From: Clostridia bacterium | GTDB taxonomy: Bacteria > UBA6262 > WVXT01 > JAUXBS01 | DNA length: 21,601 bases | Assembly (NCBI GenBank): GCA_030619245.1 | Contig: JAUXBS010000002.1 | Location: 1-21,601 of the forward strand | Direction: 5' to 3' | Notes under the pieces: model-generated | The model's input: only the letters and a program-made list of their open reading frames with translations | The model's database searches: none | Told to the model about the DNA's origin: nothing | Position numbers and translations under genes: made by a program | Shown: positions 14,753 to 21,601 of the stretch, one piece after another | Layout of the letters: every line of letters begins with the position of its first letter | How positions within the stretch are numbered: the stretch's first letter is position 1

Positions 14753-16942
14753 TCAAATAATGAAAAGCATTTCCCTGTACTTTGGCAGGTTCCAGATATC
14801 GTCCGGCAGAACGCTTTCAAGCTCATCGGAATGCTTGCGTATATGGCCCATCAAAGGCTTTAACTTCTCAAAGTACGCTTTTGCCTTCCTCTCTCCGCTC
14901 AGTCCCTTGAGTTCTTCCAGCAGTTTTGTCATCTCCTGCGTATTCCTTCTTACAAAATAAATCATACTGGTTATATCCACAAGGTGTTTCTTCTGGTCAT
15001 CCAGGCTTGTCTTATCAAGTTCAAGCCCTGACTCCGATACCTGCATCAATATCCTGAGGTTCTGCGCCAGAACACCCTGGTATTTAATCCCTGAAGGGAC
15101 AATATTTGAATCAACCATTTCCTTCAAGGTCCGGGCTTCAATATTGATTAATTTTACATACATCTCAAGCCAGACATTGTGCCTAGCCACTAATTCATCC
15201 CTGCTCAACACTTTATACCTCTTGAAAAGCGAAACATGGTCTTCCCTGATAAATGATTTAAAGGACGCCGCGGTTGAAGGTTCGTTTTCAAGTCCGCGTT
15301 TTGCAGCCTCCTTCTTCCATTCCCCTGAATAATTGTTCCCGTCAAAACATATGTCCCGGCTTTCCTTTATGAACTCCCCGATAACTCCAAGAACCGCATC
15401 GTTGAATTTTTTATTCTTCTTTAACCTCTCTTCAATACTGCCTGTAATATAATCCAGCGATTCGGCTATGATGGTATTCAACACCATTACAGGCGTTGAT
15501 ATGTTCTGCGCCGAACCGGGAGCGCGGAATTCAAACTTATTACCGGTAAAAGCGAAAGGCGATGTCCTGTTCCTGTCCGTCATATCCCTGTTAAAGGTTG
15601 GCAGGCGCCCCACTCCAAGGTCAACAATATCCTTCTTTGAAAGCTCAACTTTCTTCTTCTTTTCAACGGTATCAAGTATAGCTGTAAGCTGTGAACCGAG
15701 GGATACAGACATGATTGCTGGCGGCGCCTCGTTTGCTCCGAGCCGGTGCTCGTTACCCGCGGAGGCAACGCTTGCCCTGAGCAATCCCTGGTGCCTGTAG
15801 ACCGCCCTTAATATTGCCGCTATTATAGCCAGGAATTGCAGGTTGTCCCGCGGTGTACTGCCCGGGGACAATAAGTTGTTGCCGCTATTATCCTCTATTG
15901 ACCAGTTTATATGCTTGCCACTGCCGTTTATTCCCGCAAACGGCTTCTCATGCAGCAGGCATACAAGGCCGTGCCTCAAAGCAATTTTCTTCATAACATC
16001 CATTAACAGCTGATTGTGGTCCGCAGCTATATTGGATTCTTCAAATATAGGGGCAAACTCAAACTGATTCGGCGCAACCTCATTGTGCCTTGTCTTTATT
16101 GGGATACCCAGTTTGTATGCCTCTTCCGTGACATCGCTCATATAATTAAGTACACGGTCCTTTATTGAGCCAAAGTACTGGTCCTCCATCTGCTGCCCCT
16201 TGGGAGAAGCGGCTCCAGCCAGGGTTCGCCCGCATAGAAGCAGGTCCTGCCTCATTCTGAAATATTTCTCATCAATGAGAAAATACTCCTGTTCCGCGCC
16301 GCAGGAAGACTTAACTCTTTTAACATCCTTTTTTCCAAAAAGTTTAAGCAGCCTTACGGCAGAACCGCTCAGGGCCTCTTCCGAACGCAGCAGCGGCAGT
16401 TTCTTGTCCAGCGCTTCACCGTTGTAGGATACAAATATGGATGGTATACAAAGTGTTTTCCCGAGTTCGCACTCAATTATAAACGCCGGGCTTGACGGGT
16501 CCCAGGCAGTGTACCCTCTTGCTTCAAATGTCGTCCTTATGCCCCCGCTCGGAAAACTGCTTGCATCCGGCTCACCGAGAATAAGGTTTGAACCTGAAAA
16601 TTTCTCTATAACGCCTTTCGCGGTAAGTGAGATAAACCCATCATGCTTCTCTGCGGTCAGCCCCGTCATCGGCTGGAACCAGTGCGTATAATAAACCGCC
16701 CCTTTTGCTAACGCCCACTTCTTCATGCCCTCTGCTATTTCATCCGCCTGGACAGAACTAATCTGTTTCCCGTCATCAATCCACTGCCTGAAGGCCGTAT
16801 AAGTCTTGATTTTTATAAATTCCTTCATGCTCTGTACGTTAAAGGTATTTATACCGTAAATAGATTTTAAAGACCTCGGTTTTTCAACCTTTTCAAACCT
16901 TGTTCTTGCAATTGTATTAATAATTTCCTGTCTGATGCTCAT
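14753..16942 (-). CDS. glnN: Type III glutamine synthetase (GSIII)
   Basis: Makes glutamine from glutamate, ammonium and ATP. The 729-residue length and order of motifs are those of GSIII, not of the roughly 470-residue GSI. An N-terminal region contains AVYYTHWFQPMTGLTAEKHD. Catalytic-barrel motifs follow: SSCGAEQEYFLID, then TRHNEVAPNQFEFAPIFEE, then GSGKHINWSIED, HRLGANEAPPA, and NKFEFRAPGSAQNIS. A helical C-terminal tail follows from about residue 600. GSIII is not controlled by adenylylation, so regulation must be by expression or effectors. Its ATG overlaps the nadE stop (ATGA), with GGAG eight bases upstream, so the two are translationally coupled. No leader or ANTAR hairpin lies directly before it. 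No PII, ammonium transporter or glutamate synthase genes are in the window. Confidence 0.97.
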   Translation of the reverse strand: MSIRQEIINTIARTRFEKVEKPRSLKSIYGINTFNVQSMKEFIKIKTYTAFRQWIDDGKQISSVQADEIAEGMKKWALAKGAVYYTHWFQPMTGLTAEKHDGFISLTAKGVIEKFSGSNLILGEPDASSFPSGGIRTTFEARGYTAWDPSSPAFIIECELGKTLCIPSIFVSYNGEALDKKLPLLRSEEALSGSAVRLLKLFGKKDVKRVKSSCGAEQEYFLIDEKYFRMRQDLLLCGRTLAGAASPKGQQMEDQYFGSIKDRVLNYMSDVTEEAYKLGIPIKTRHNEVAPNQFEFAPIFEESNIAADHNQLLMDVMKKIALRHGLVCLLHEKPFAGINGSGKHINWSIEDNSGNNLLSPGSTPRDNLQFLAIIAAILRAVYRHQGLLRASVASAGNEHRLGANEAPPAIMSVSLGSQLTAILDTVEKKKKVELSKKDIVDLGVGRLPTFNRDMTDRNRTSPFAFTGNKFEFRAPGSAQNISTPVMVLNTIIAESLDYITGSIEERLKKNKKFNDAVLGVIGEFIKESRDICFDGNNYSGEWKKEAAKRGLENEPSTAASFKSFIREDHVSLFKRYKVLSRDELVARHNVWLEMYVKLINIEARTLKEMVDSNIVPSGIKYQGVLAQNLRILMQVSESGLELDKTSLDDQKKHLVDITSMIYFVRRNTQEMTKLLEELKGLSGERKAKAYFEKLKPLMGHIRKHSDELESVLPDDIWNLPKYREMLFII

Positions 16943-17667
16943 CTCTTTTTCTCCCTGAATATCGCGGCAGTCTCTCTTTTATGCTTTGACGATTTTATCA
17001 TTCTCATGGCTTTTTCATATTTCTTTTTTGCTATCCCCGGCTTTCTTCCTTTTTCAATTGAAATAATAATTCTTTCAATTTCATCATAGGTAAGCCCCAT
17101 CTCCCCCTCGTCAGTCTGGCCCTTCCACAGTCCTGCGGACGGAATCCTGTTAATTATCCTCTCCGGGATATCCAGTTCGGCGGCGAGTTCCCTTACTTCG
17201 GATTTCAGCAAACCGCCCACGGGCAGTATATCAGCTCCTCCGTCGCCGTACTTGGTGTAATAGCCCAGCATGATTTCACACTTGTTGCCGGTCCCCGCGA
17301 CAAGGTAGTTCATCATGTTGGCATAATAGTAAAGAACCGTCATGCGAAGCCTTGGCTTCAGGTTCGCCATTACAACCCTGTTGCTCTCTTGCAGGACCCC
17401 TAAATAATCTTTATAAATCCCGGCCAGTTCCACTCGCTGTGTATTAATATTATATTTATTCGCAATAAGAAGGGCATCCTTTTCATCAACGTTTGAACTG
17501 TAACAGGGCATGATAAGCCCCAGTACATTTCCACCGCACGCCTGCCCTGCCAGGACAGCCACAACCGCGGAATCTATCCCGCCGCTCATGCCGACAACTA
17601 TACCGCCGGTACTTGATTCCCTGACCTGCCCTTTAATCCAGTTTGAAATTCTAACTGATAGTTTCAT
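16939..17667 (-). CDS. nadE: NH3-dependent NAD+ synthetase
   Basis: Last step of NAD synthesis: amidation of nicotinate adenine dinucleotide using ATP. The PP-loop SGGIDS lies at residues 28-33, and GYYTKYGDGGADILPVGGL, then KSEVRELA and GQTDEGEMGLTYDEIE follow, all typical of NadE. It is 242 residues and has no N-terminal glutaminase domain. It therefore takes free ammonia, unlike the roughly 550-680-residue glutamine-dependent forms. A stand-alone amidase partner is possible but not seen here. It starts 7 bp after the CsgG/FlgT-like gene with no clear ribosome site, suggesting reinitiation, and overlaps glnN by 4 bases. The pairing with glutamine synthetase places two ammonia-consuming enzymes side by side. 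Confidence 0.94.
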   Translation of the reverse strand: MKLSVRISNWIKGQVRESSTGGIVVGMSGGIDSAVVAVLAGQACGGNVLGLIMPCYSSNVDEKDALLIANKYNINTQRVELAGIYKDYLGVLQESNRVVMANLKPRLRMTVLYYYANMMNYLVAGTGNKCEIMLGYYTKYGDGGADILPVGGLLKSEVRELAAELDIPERIINRIPSAGLWKGQTDEGEMGLTYDEIERIIISIEKGRKPGIAKKKYEKAMRMIKSSKHKRETAAIFREKKR

Positions 17668-17674
17668 AGTATTT

Positions 17675-19153
17675 TCAGAATGACCAGCTGATGCCGCCCC
17701 TTATTATCAGGCCCTGCATCTGCAGTGGAGACGGTTTAGTATCATTTGTTATCCCGCTGGTGAGGGACTTACTCTCACTTTCATCACCATCACCCCAGCT
17801 TGCGCTGACGCCCCAGGGAGCGTCAGTGAAGTACGCGTAACCACAGTTAATATTGAATGCGAATGATTTTGAAACATTCACGCTCAACCTTGCAATCCCC
17901 TCGCCTCCCACTCCGATACACATTGCCGAAAGGCTAGCATCTGAAGGAACATTTACACCCGGAAAACCACTTGAAGCGGTATCGCTGACACTCCCAAGGC
18001 TTGCTCCTGCCAGGAAGAAACCAATATTCGCTCCAACACCCAGGCTTAAAGGCCCTGCCCTCAGGAAATTAATCAAACCGCCCCCGGTACACTTTATCCC
18101 GATTATCGGGTTTGCAATCAACACGTCAAGGCCAAATGATGCAGACCCGCTGTAAAGCTGTTTGCCTGATTCAAAACCCAGTACAACCGCCTGTGTTATA
18201 CTGCCAAAATTAAAGTCTATAATATGATCAGAACCATCATTGTAGATAACCGATGTTACTGCACTTTGCCCGAATGGATATACACCTCCTGTTATGGAAG
18301 CGGCTATATTCCTGGTAGGAGTTTCTATAAGCTGCATCCCGGGAGTTACCACTCCCTTTTTCGAAGTCACCCTGCCGTAGGAAATCTTGTTATCAACCTT
18401 TGTCACCCAGATATGCGCGATTTTATTCTTCTTCACCTCAAGTAGTTCACCCGTTATGGGGTCCTTTATTTCCGCGCCCTTTGCCACGGCATCGAAACGA
18501 AAGTTTTTCCTGAGCCCCATGTCTTTTCCCATCCTGAGGCTTATCTTACTGCCGTCAACGGTCATGATATAGGTCTTCAGCTTGAAGTAATCCCTCATGG
18601 TGTCGAAGAACTTGTTTGATACTTTTTTAAACAATTTCTTCCTTATTCTTTCACGCTGGGTATTATCGCTTACCGTTGCCGATAACCCCACGGAAGCCGA
18701 TACGGACAGGTTTGTTGCCTTTTCTATTCTTGACGTTTCAATGTTAACCACCTTGATGTCCACGGAAAGGCTTCCGTCAAACCCCTTCTTCTTGTTCTTC
18801 CCTATGCTAAAACCCGTGATACTGCCCATGATGGACGTTTTTGCTCCCAGCAGCTCTCCAACTTTCACCGCATTGCTTTCATCCATCAGCCCGGACAGGG
18901 CAAGGGCCTGCTCCTTCATTATCCTTTCAATATTCACCCTGTCGGCAACTTCAAAGCGCTTCATGTTAATTAGTTCCGTGATGATGGTATCCGCAACCGC
19001 CTGCCCCGTCTTGAACCCGAACTGCCTGGCTTCCGCAAACGGAAAGACAACTATTTTTTCCTTCTTTGAAAGCTCAACCTGAAGGCCCTCCGCAAAAATC
19101 ACACCGGGTAAATGATAAATAATTAACAAACTGATTAATAAATATTTCTTCAT
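17675..19153 (-). CDS. Exported CsgG/FlgT-like protein with putative C-terminal beta-barrel
   Basis: A 492-residue protein with three parts. After a signal peptide (MKKYLLISLLIIYHLPGVIFA; no lipobox cysteine) comes a CsgG-like domain, about residues 30-165, with KIVVFPFAEARQFGFKTG and AVKVGELLGAKTSIMGSITG. Next, about 190-280, is a segment like the FlgT C-terminal domain, with MGLRKNFRFDAVAKGAEIKD and PITGELLEVKKNKIAHIWVT. The last 200 residues are Gly/Ser/aromatic-rich alternating strands ending ISWSF; a terminal Phe is the usual outer-membrane barrel signal. I infer an outer-membrane or periplasmic assembly protein. No curli or flagellar genes are nearby. The start at 19153 has AGGAGG nine bases upstream; an earlier ATG at 19195 would place the signal peptide inside the protein. 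Confidence 0.75.
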   Translation of the reverse strand: MKKYLLISLLIIYHLPGVIFAEGLQVELSKKEKIVVFPFAEARQFGFKTGQAVADTIITELINMKRFEVADRVNIERIMKEQALALSGLMDESNAVKVGELLGAKTSIMGSITGFSIGKNKKKGFDGSLSVDIKVVNIETSRIEKATNLSVSASVGLSATVSDNTQRERIRKKLFKKVSNKFFDTMRDYFKLKTYIMTVDGSKISLRMGKDMGLRKNFRFDAVAKGAEIKDPITGELLEVKKNKIAHIWVTKVDNKISYGRVTSKKGVVTPGMQLIETPTRNIAASITGGVYPFGQSAVTSVIYNDGSDHIIDFNFGSITQAVVLGFESGKQLYSGSASFGLDVLIANPIIGIKCTGGGLINFLRAGPLSLGVGANIGFFLAGASLGSVSDTASSGFPGVNVPSDASLSAMCIGVGGEGIARLSVNVSKSFAFNINCGYAYFTDAPWGVSASWGDGDESESKSLTSGITNDTKPSPLQMQGLIIRGGISWSF

Positions 19154-19223
19154 TATTATATTCCTCCTCTTCTCAATTTCGTAAATTATACTCATTTCAA
19201 CCGGGAATTCCAGTAAATAAATT

Positions 19224-20015
19224 CTAATGCCTTGCGATTAAGTTTACACCGTACTGACTTCTTTCAGGATAGAAATAAGGCAACAGGGTTAATTTCCTGT
19301 CCCCGGGCTTGTTTAAATGCACAACAGCCTTCCCAATCAGCGCGCCAAGCGCCGACCCTGCGATAACATCGCTTATCCAGTGCTCGTCATGATACACCCG
19401 TGACAGTGCCGCAAGCCCCGCAAACCCATAAACCCCCGCGCCAATCCATATATTATTGTACTGCCCCGCTATAACGGAAGCCATTGAAAAAACAGTTGCG
19501 GAATGGCCCGATGGGAACGACCTCATGTCCCTGTCAATTTCAAACAAGTTATACTGCAGGGAACCGTCTTCTTTCCCGGGCCTGCTCCTGCCGATAATAC
19601 ATTTAATGGTTATGGCGATAAGCCCTGTAAAAGCAAGTGATTCCGCGCTTAGTACTCCTATCCTCTTAAGTTTCTCGTCCTTAAAGCCCACCCCTGCAAG
19701 GTAAAAAGCGCCGATAACAGGCACGTTTACCAGAGCGCCCCCTAACCCGCCGGTAAATGAAAATATGCCGTCAAGCGCCTTGTTCCTGTGGTCCGGGTTC
19801 TGGGCGAATAAACGGATATCCTCATCAACAACCATTAACACGCCGACAGAACCGGCAAATACGGATAAAGGCAGGATATCGGTTTTTTTAATCCTTGCAG
19901 GCGAAGTTACAATCCACCTGAAATCGTCAACGCACTTGTTAATAACATCCTCAGAATAGGAATTCACTCCGAATAAACAAATCAACAACAGGGTAATAAC
20001 ATTTATTCTCTTCAT
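19224..20015 (-). CDS. PAP2-family membrane phosphatase
   Basis: Lipid phosphatase of the PAP2 superfamily, 263 residues. The tripartite active site is complete: KCIIGRSRP (Lys138 to Pro146), FPSGHSA (His171) and SRVYHDEHWISD (His212, Asp216). An N-terminal signal or anchor (KRINVITLLLICLFGVNSYS) is followed by several membrane segments, placing the active site on the outer face of the inner membrane. Substrates in the family include undecaprenyl diphosphate, phosphatidic acid and lipid A; which one cannot be told here. The ATG at 20015 has GGGAG seven bases upstream; an upstream ATG at 20045 has no support. Neighbours are a DUF1573 protein before and the CsgG/FlgT-like protein after, forming an envelope block at the head of the operon. 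Confidence 0.9.
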   Translation of the reverse strand: MKRINVITLLLICLFGVNSYSEDVINKCVDDFRWIVTSPARIKKTDILPLSVFAGSVGVLMVVDEDIRLFAQNPDHRNKALDGIFSFTGGLGGALVNVPVIGAFYLAGVGFKDEKLKRIGVLSAESLAFTGLIAITIKCIIGRSRPGKEDGSLQYNLFEIDRDMRSFPSGHSATVFSMASVIAGQYNNIWIGAGVYGFAGLAALSRVYHDEHWISDVIAGSALGALIGKAVVHLNKPGDRKLTLLPYFYPERSQYGVNLIARH

Positions 20016-20058
20016 ATCTAATCTCCCGGTAACATTGATTTCCATAAATCGCCCTCTT

Positions 20059-20754
20059 CTACTCCTCTATATAAACCTCATAAGGAATATCCAGCGTCAG
20101 ATAAAGATGCTGTTTAACCATCCCTTTCTGTTCGCCCGGCTTAATTCTTATGGTTACCTTTGATGTATCATCAGCCTTAATCTCCCCTGATGAAATTGAT
20201 GTCTTTACCAGTTCTGAAGAACTTTCTATATTGGATATTTTTATGGTTTTATCCCCGGTGTTTTTTATCGTCAATTCCCTTTCCATCGCTTTATCAGAAA
20301 CCATATCCCCGAGATTCCACTTCCCGGGGTTTATGGATATTTCCATCTCCAGCGGCGCTTTTTCTATGTTCCCCGAAATAACAATTTTTTTGTATCCCTC
20401 TTCCGGGTCATTTGAAAGCACATAAATATTCTTGGTGATATCATCAAAGTAATCCCACGTATCCATGGTCACCTCAACCTTCGACGATTTCCCCGCGGGT
20501 ATTCTTTTTTCCTCAATCGCAACCTCCATACATTCACACCCGGGAGTCAGTCTTTTGATCACAAGGACACCACCCCCGGTATTCTCAATCCTGAGTATGA
20601 ATTTTTGTTCTTCACCCTGGATGACCCTGCCAAAATCAACCGACTCCGGAATAATTTTTATCCGCGGCTCCTTTGGTTTCTTCGCCATTGAATAACCGGG
20701 CAGCTTCACGACCGTTAAGAAGAATATAATTGCCAACAAGGTTTTTCTTTTCAT
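20059..20754 (-). CDS. Periplasmic DUF1573 protein (two Ig-like domains)
   Basis: A 231-residue exported protein. The signal peptide (about 1-24) ends GYSMA. The first Ig-like domain, about 30-125, has the DUF1573 hallmarks VDFGRVIQGEEQKFILRIEN and LTPGCECMEV with Cys73 and Cys75. The second, about 130-225, repeats the plan (WNLGDMVSDKAMERELTIKN) without cysteines. The function of the family is not known; proteins of this type are often in the periplasm or on the surface of diderms. It is the first gene of the ten-gene run, with promoter at 20831-20859, ribosome site GAAGGGA about eight bases before the ATG, and the PAP2 gene 43 bp downstream. Confidence 0.85.
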   Translation of the reverse strand: MKRKTLLAIIFFLTVVKLPGYSMAKKPKEPRIKIIPESVDFGRVIQGEEQKFILRIENTGGGVLVIKRLTPGCECMEVAIEEKRIPAGKSSKVEVTMDTWDYFDDITKNIYVLSNDPEEGYKKIVISGNIEKAPLEMEISINPGKWNLGDMVSDKAMERELTIKNTGDKTIKISNIESSSELVKTSISSGEIKADDTSKVTIRIKPGEQKGMVKQHLYLTLDIPYEVYIEE

Positions 20755-20830
20755 CTTTAATATCCCTTCTTTTACCTGTAATTTACGGTATTATTTTAAT
20801 AACTGCATTTAAACCCATACCTGCATTCCA

Positions 20831-20859
20831 ATTATAACTCAACAACAGGAAAAAAGCAA
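20831..20859 (-). promoter_or_regulatory. Sigma70-type promoter of the ten-gene operon
   Basis: Minus strand TTGCTT (20859-20854), 17-base spacer, TATAAT (20836-20831). The -10 is perfect and the -35 matches at four of six. Transcription would begin near 20824, about 70 bases before the DUF1573 start. It lies back-to-back with the plus-strand promoter at 20902-20930. Confidence 0.65.
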
Positions 20860-20901
20860 GAAAAAGTAATTGGGTTTTCTTCAGTTTACGGCTCATTTTC
20901 C

Positions 20902-20930
20902 TTGATTTGTTTATATTCTAATGATATAAT
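20902..20930 (+). promoter_or_regulatory. Sigma70-type promoter of the CbiQ/EcfT-type gene
   Basis: Plus strand TTGATT (20902-20907), 17-base spacer, TATAAT (20925-20930). Transcription would start near 20937, leaving about 33 bases of leader, too short for a cobalamin or NiCo riboswitch. Confidence 0.7.
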
Positions 20931-20969
20931 TATTACAAATAGATAATCTGTAATAAAAATGAGATAAAA

Positions 20970-21601
20970 ATGCATCATTCTTTCTGGGACAAATACAGTC
21001 ACATAAACAGCCTGGTCCACCGGCTGGACTGCAGGGTCAAAATCATTCTTTTCTCACTGTTTATCCTGATAATAGTTACAACCCCGGGTCAGGACTTGAT
21101 AAGATTCCTGCTTTTCGGAGCGGTAATCCTGGCCATTATTCTATTATCGCGCCTGCCGTTTATTTACGTGCTTAAAAGGTCCCTTGTTATTATCCCCTTT
21201 GTCCTGCTGATGGCGTTTTTCATTGTCTTTATCAATGGCACGGAAGTAATAACCTCTTTTCAAATAGGCGCTTTCAGGATAAATATATACCGGGAAGGGC
21301 TGTTAATTTTTCAGAACATCCTTTCCAAGTCCTGGCTTTCGGTTCTGTGCCTGTTAATCCTGGCGGAATCAACGGAATTTAATTATTTATTGAAAGGGCT
21401 GGAAAAACTCAGATTCCCCCGGATAATGATTTTAATTATATCTTTTTTTTACAGGTATGTGTTTATCCTGATTGATCAACTGGACCGTATGCGCCACGCC
21501 GTTGAATCCCGGGGTTTCAGAGGGAAGCTTACCTGGAGGATAAAAGTCCTCGGTTCTATGCTTGGCTGGCTCTTAATCTCCACATATAACAGGGCCGAGA
21601 A
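20970..21601 (+). CDS. CbiQ/EcfT-type ABC transporter permease, 3' part outside window
   Basis: The only confident plus-strand gene. The visible 210 residues begin MHHSFWDKYSHINSLVHRLD, a typical CbiQ/EcfT start, followed by DCRVKIILFSLFILIIV and further hydrophobic segments. Near the C-terminal side MRHAVESRGFRG matches the Ala-Arg-Gly coupling motif by which these proteins contact their ATPases. The family forms the shared membrane part of ECF transporters for cobalt, nickel, biotin and other vitamins, so the substrate is not fixed. Cobalt or nickel is suggested by the CbiQ-like N-terminus and by the NicO/DUF1007 pair in the window, but no cbiM-like gene precedes it. ATPase genes are expected just beyond the right edge. 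The ribosome site is weak (GAGAT). Confidence 0.88.
   Translation, partial: MHHSFWDKYSHINSLVHRLDCRVKIILFSLFILIIVTTPGQDLIRFLLFGAVILAIILLSRLPFIYVLKRSLVIIPFVLLMAFFIVFINGTEVITSFQIGAFRINIYREGLLIFQNILSKSWLSVLCLLILAESTEFNYLLKGLEKLRFPRIMILIISFFYRYVFILIDQLDRMRHAVESRGFRGKLTWRIKVLGSMLGWLLISTYNRAE

Noticed and set aside
20755..20969. Cobalamin or NiCo riboswitch before the CbiQ/EcfT-type gene
   Set aside because: The leader after the predicted promoter is only about 33 bases, and no B12-box-like sequence is seen in the AT-rich gap.

Overview
The window (about 21.6 kb, moderately AT-rich by eye) is a dense stretch of bacterial chromosome. Every confident gene but the last reads on the minus strand. The organism is probably a diderm anaerobe or microaerophile outside the well-studied phyla. 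The evidence is a signal-peptide protein with CsgG/FlgT-like domains and a C-terminal aromatic residue typical of outer-membrane barrels, periplasmic DUF1573 and DUF1007 proteins, a type III glutamine synthetase, a CarB that exists only as its N-terminal half, and an oxygen-sensitive Fe-S type PurF. I cannot name the phylum from sequence alone. No rRNA, tRNA, CRISPR or insertion sequence was seen.

Layout in the direction of minus-strand transcription (right to left). (a) 20970-21601, plus strand: start of a CbiQ/EcfT-type metal ABC transporter permease, divergent from the rest. (b) 20754-11459: ten tightly spaced genes: DUF1573 protein, PAP2 phosphatase, CsgG/FlgT-like putative barrel protein, NH3-dependent nadE, type III glutamine synthetase glnN, COG1237-like MBL hydrolase, trmO, IscU/NifU-like scaffold, DUF1007 protein, NicO nickel/cobalt transporter. 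(c) 11334-10960: lone receiver-domain response regulator with its own consensus promoter. (d) 10647-8573: GAF-ANTAR antitermination protein and NADP glutamate dehydrogenase gdhA, behind a promoter and a leader. The leader holds two ANTAR-type hairpins, and the second overlaps a terminator. (e) 8361-706: carA, carB N-half, glmS, purF, pyrG, behind a strong promoter and a leader terminator (candidate attenuator with a 13-codon reading frame). (f) 632-1: start of an NptA/YjbB-like Na/Pi cotransporter.

The theme is nitrogen economy. Gdh makes glutamate and GlnN makes glutamine. The carA-pyrG operon consists of enzymes that take the amide nitrogen of glutamine, plus the CarB half that receives it from CarA. 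The only regulator of known RNA-binding type, GAF-ANTAR, sits directly upstream of gdhA behind what looks like its own target RNA. The most interesting observations are this ANTAR switch, the grouping of glutamine-using enzymes by chemistry rather than pathway, the carA leader, the split CarB, and a Gln-to-His change in the glutamine site of PyrG.
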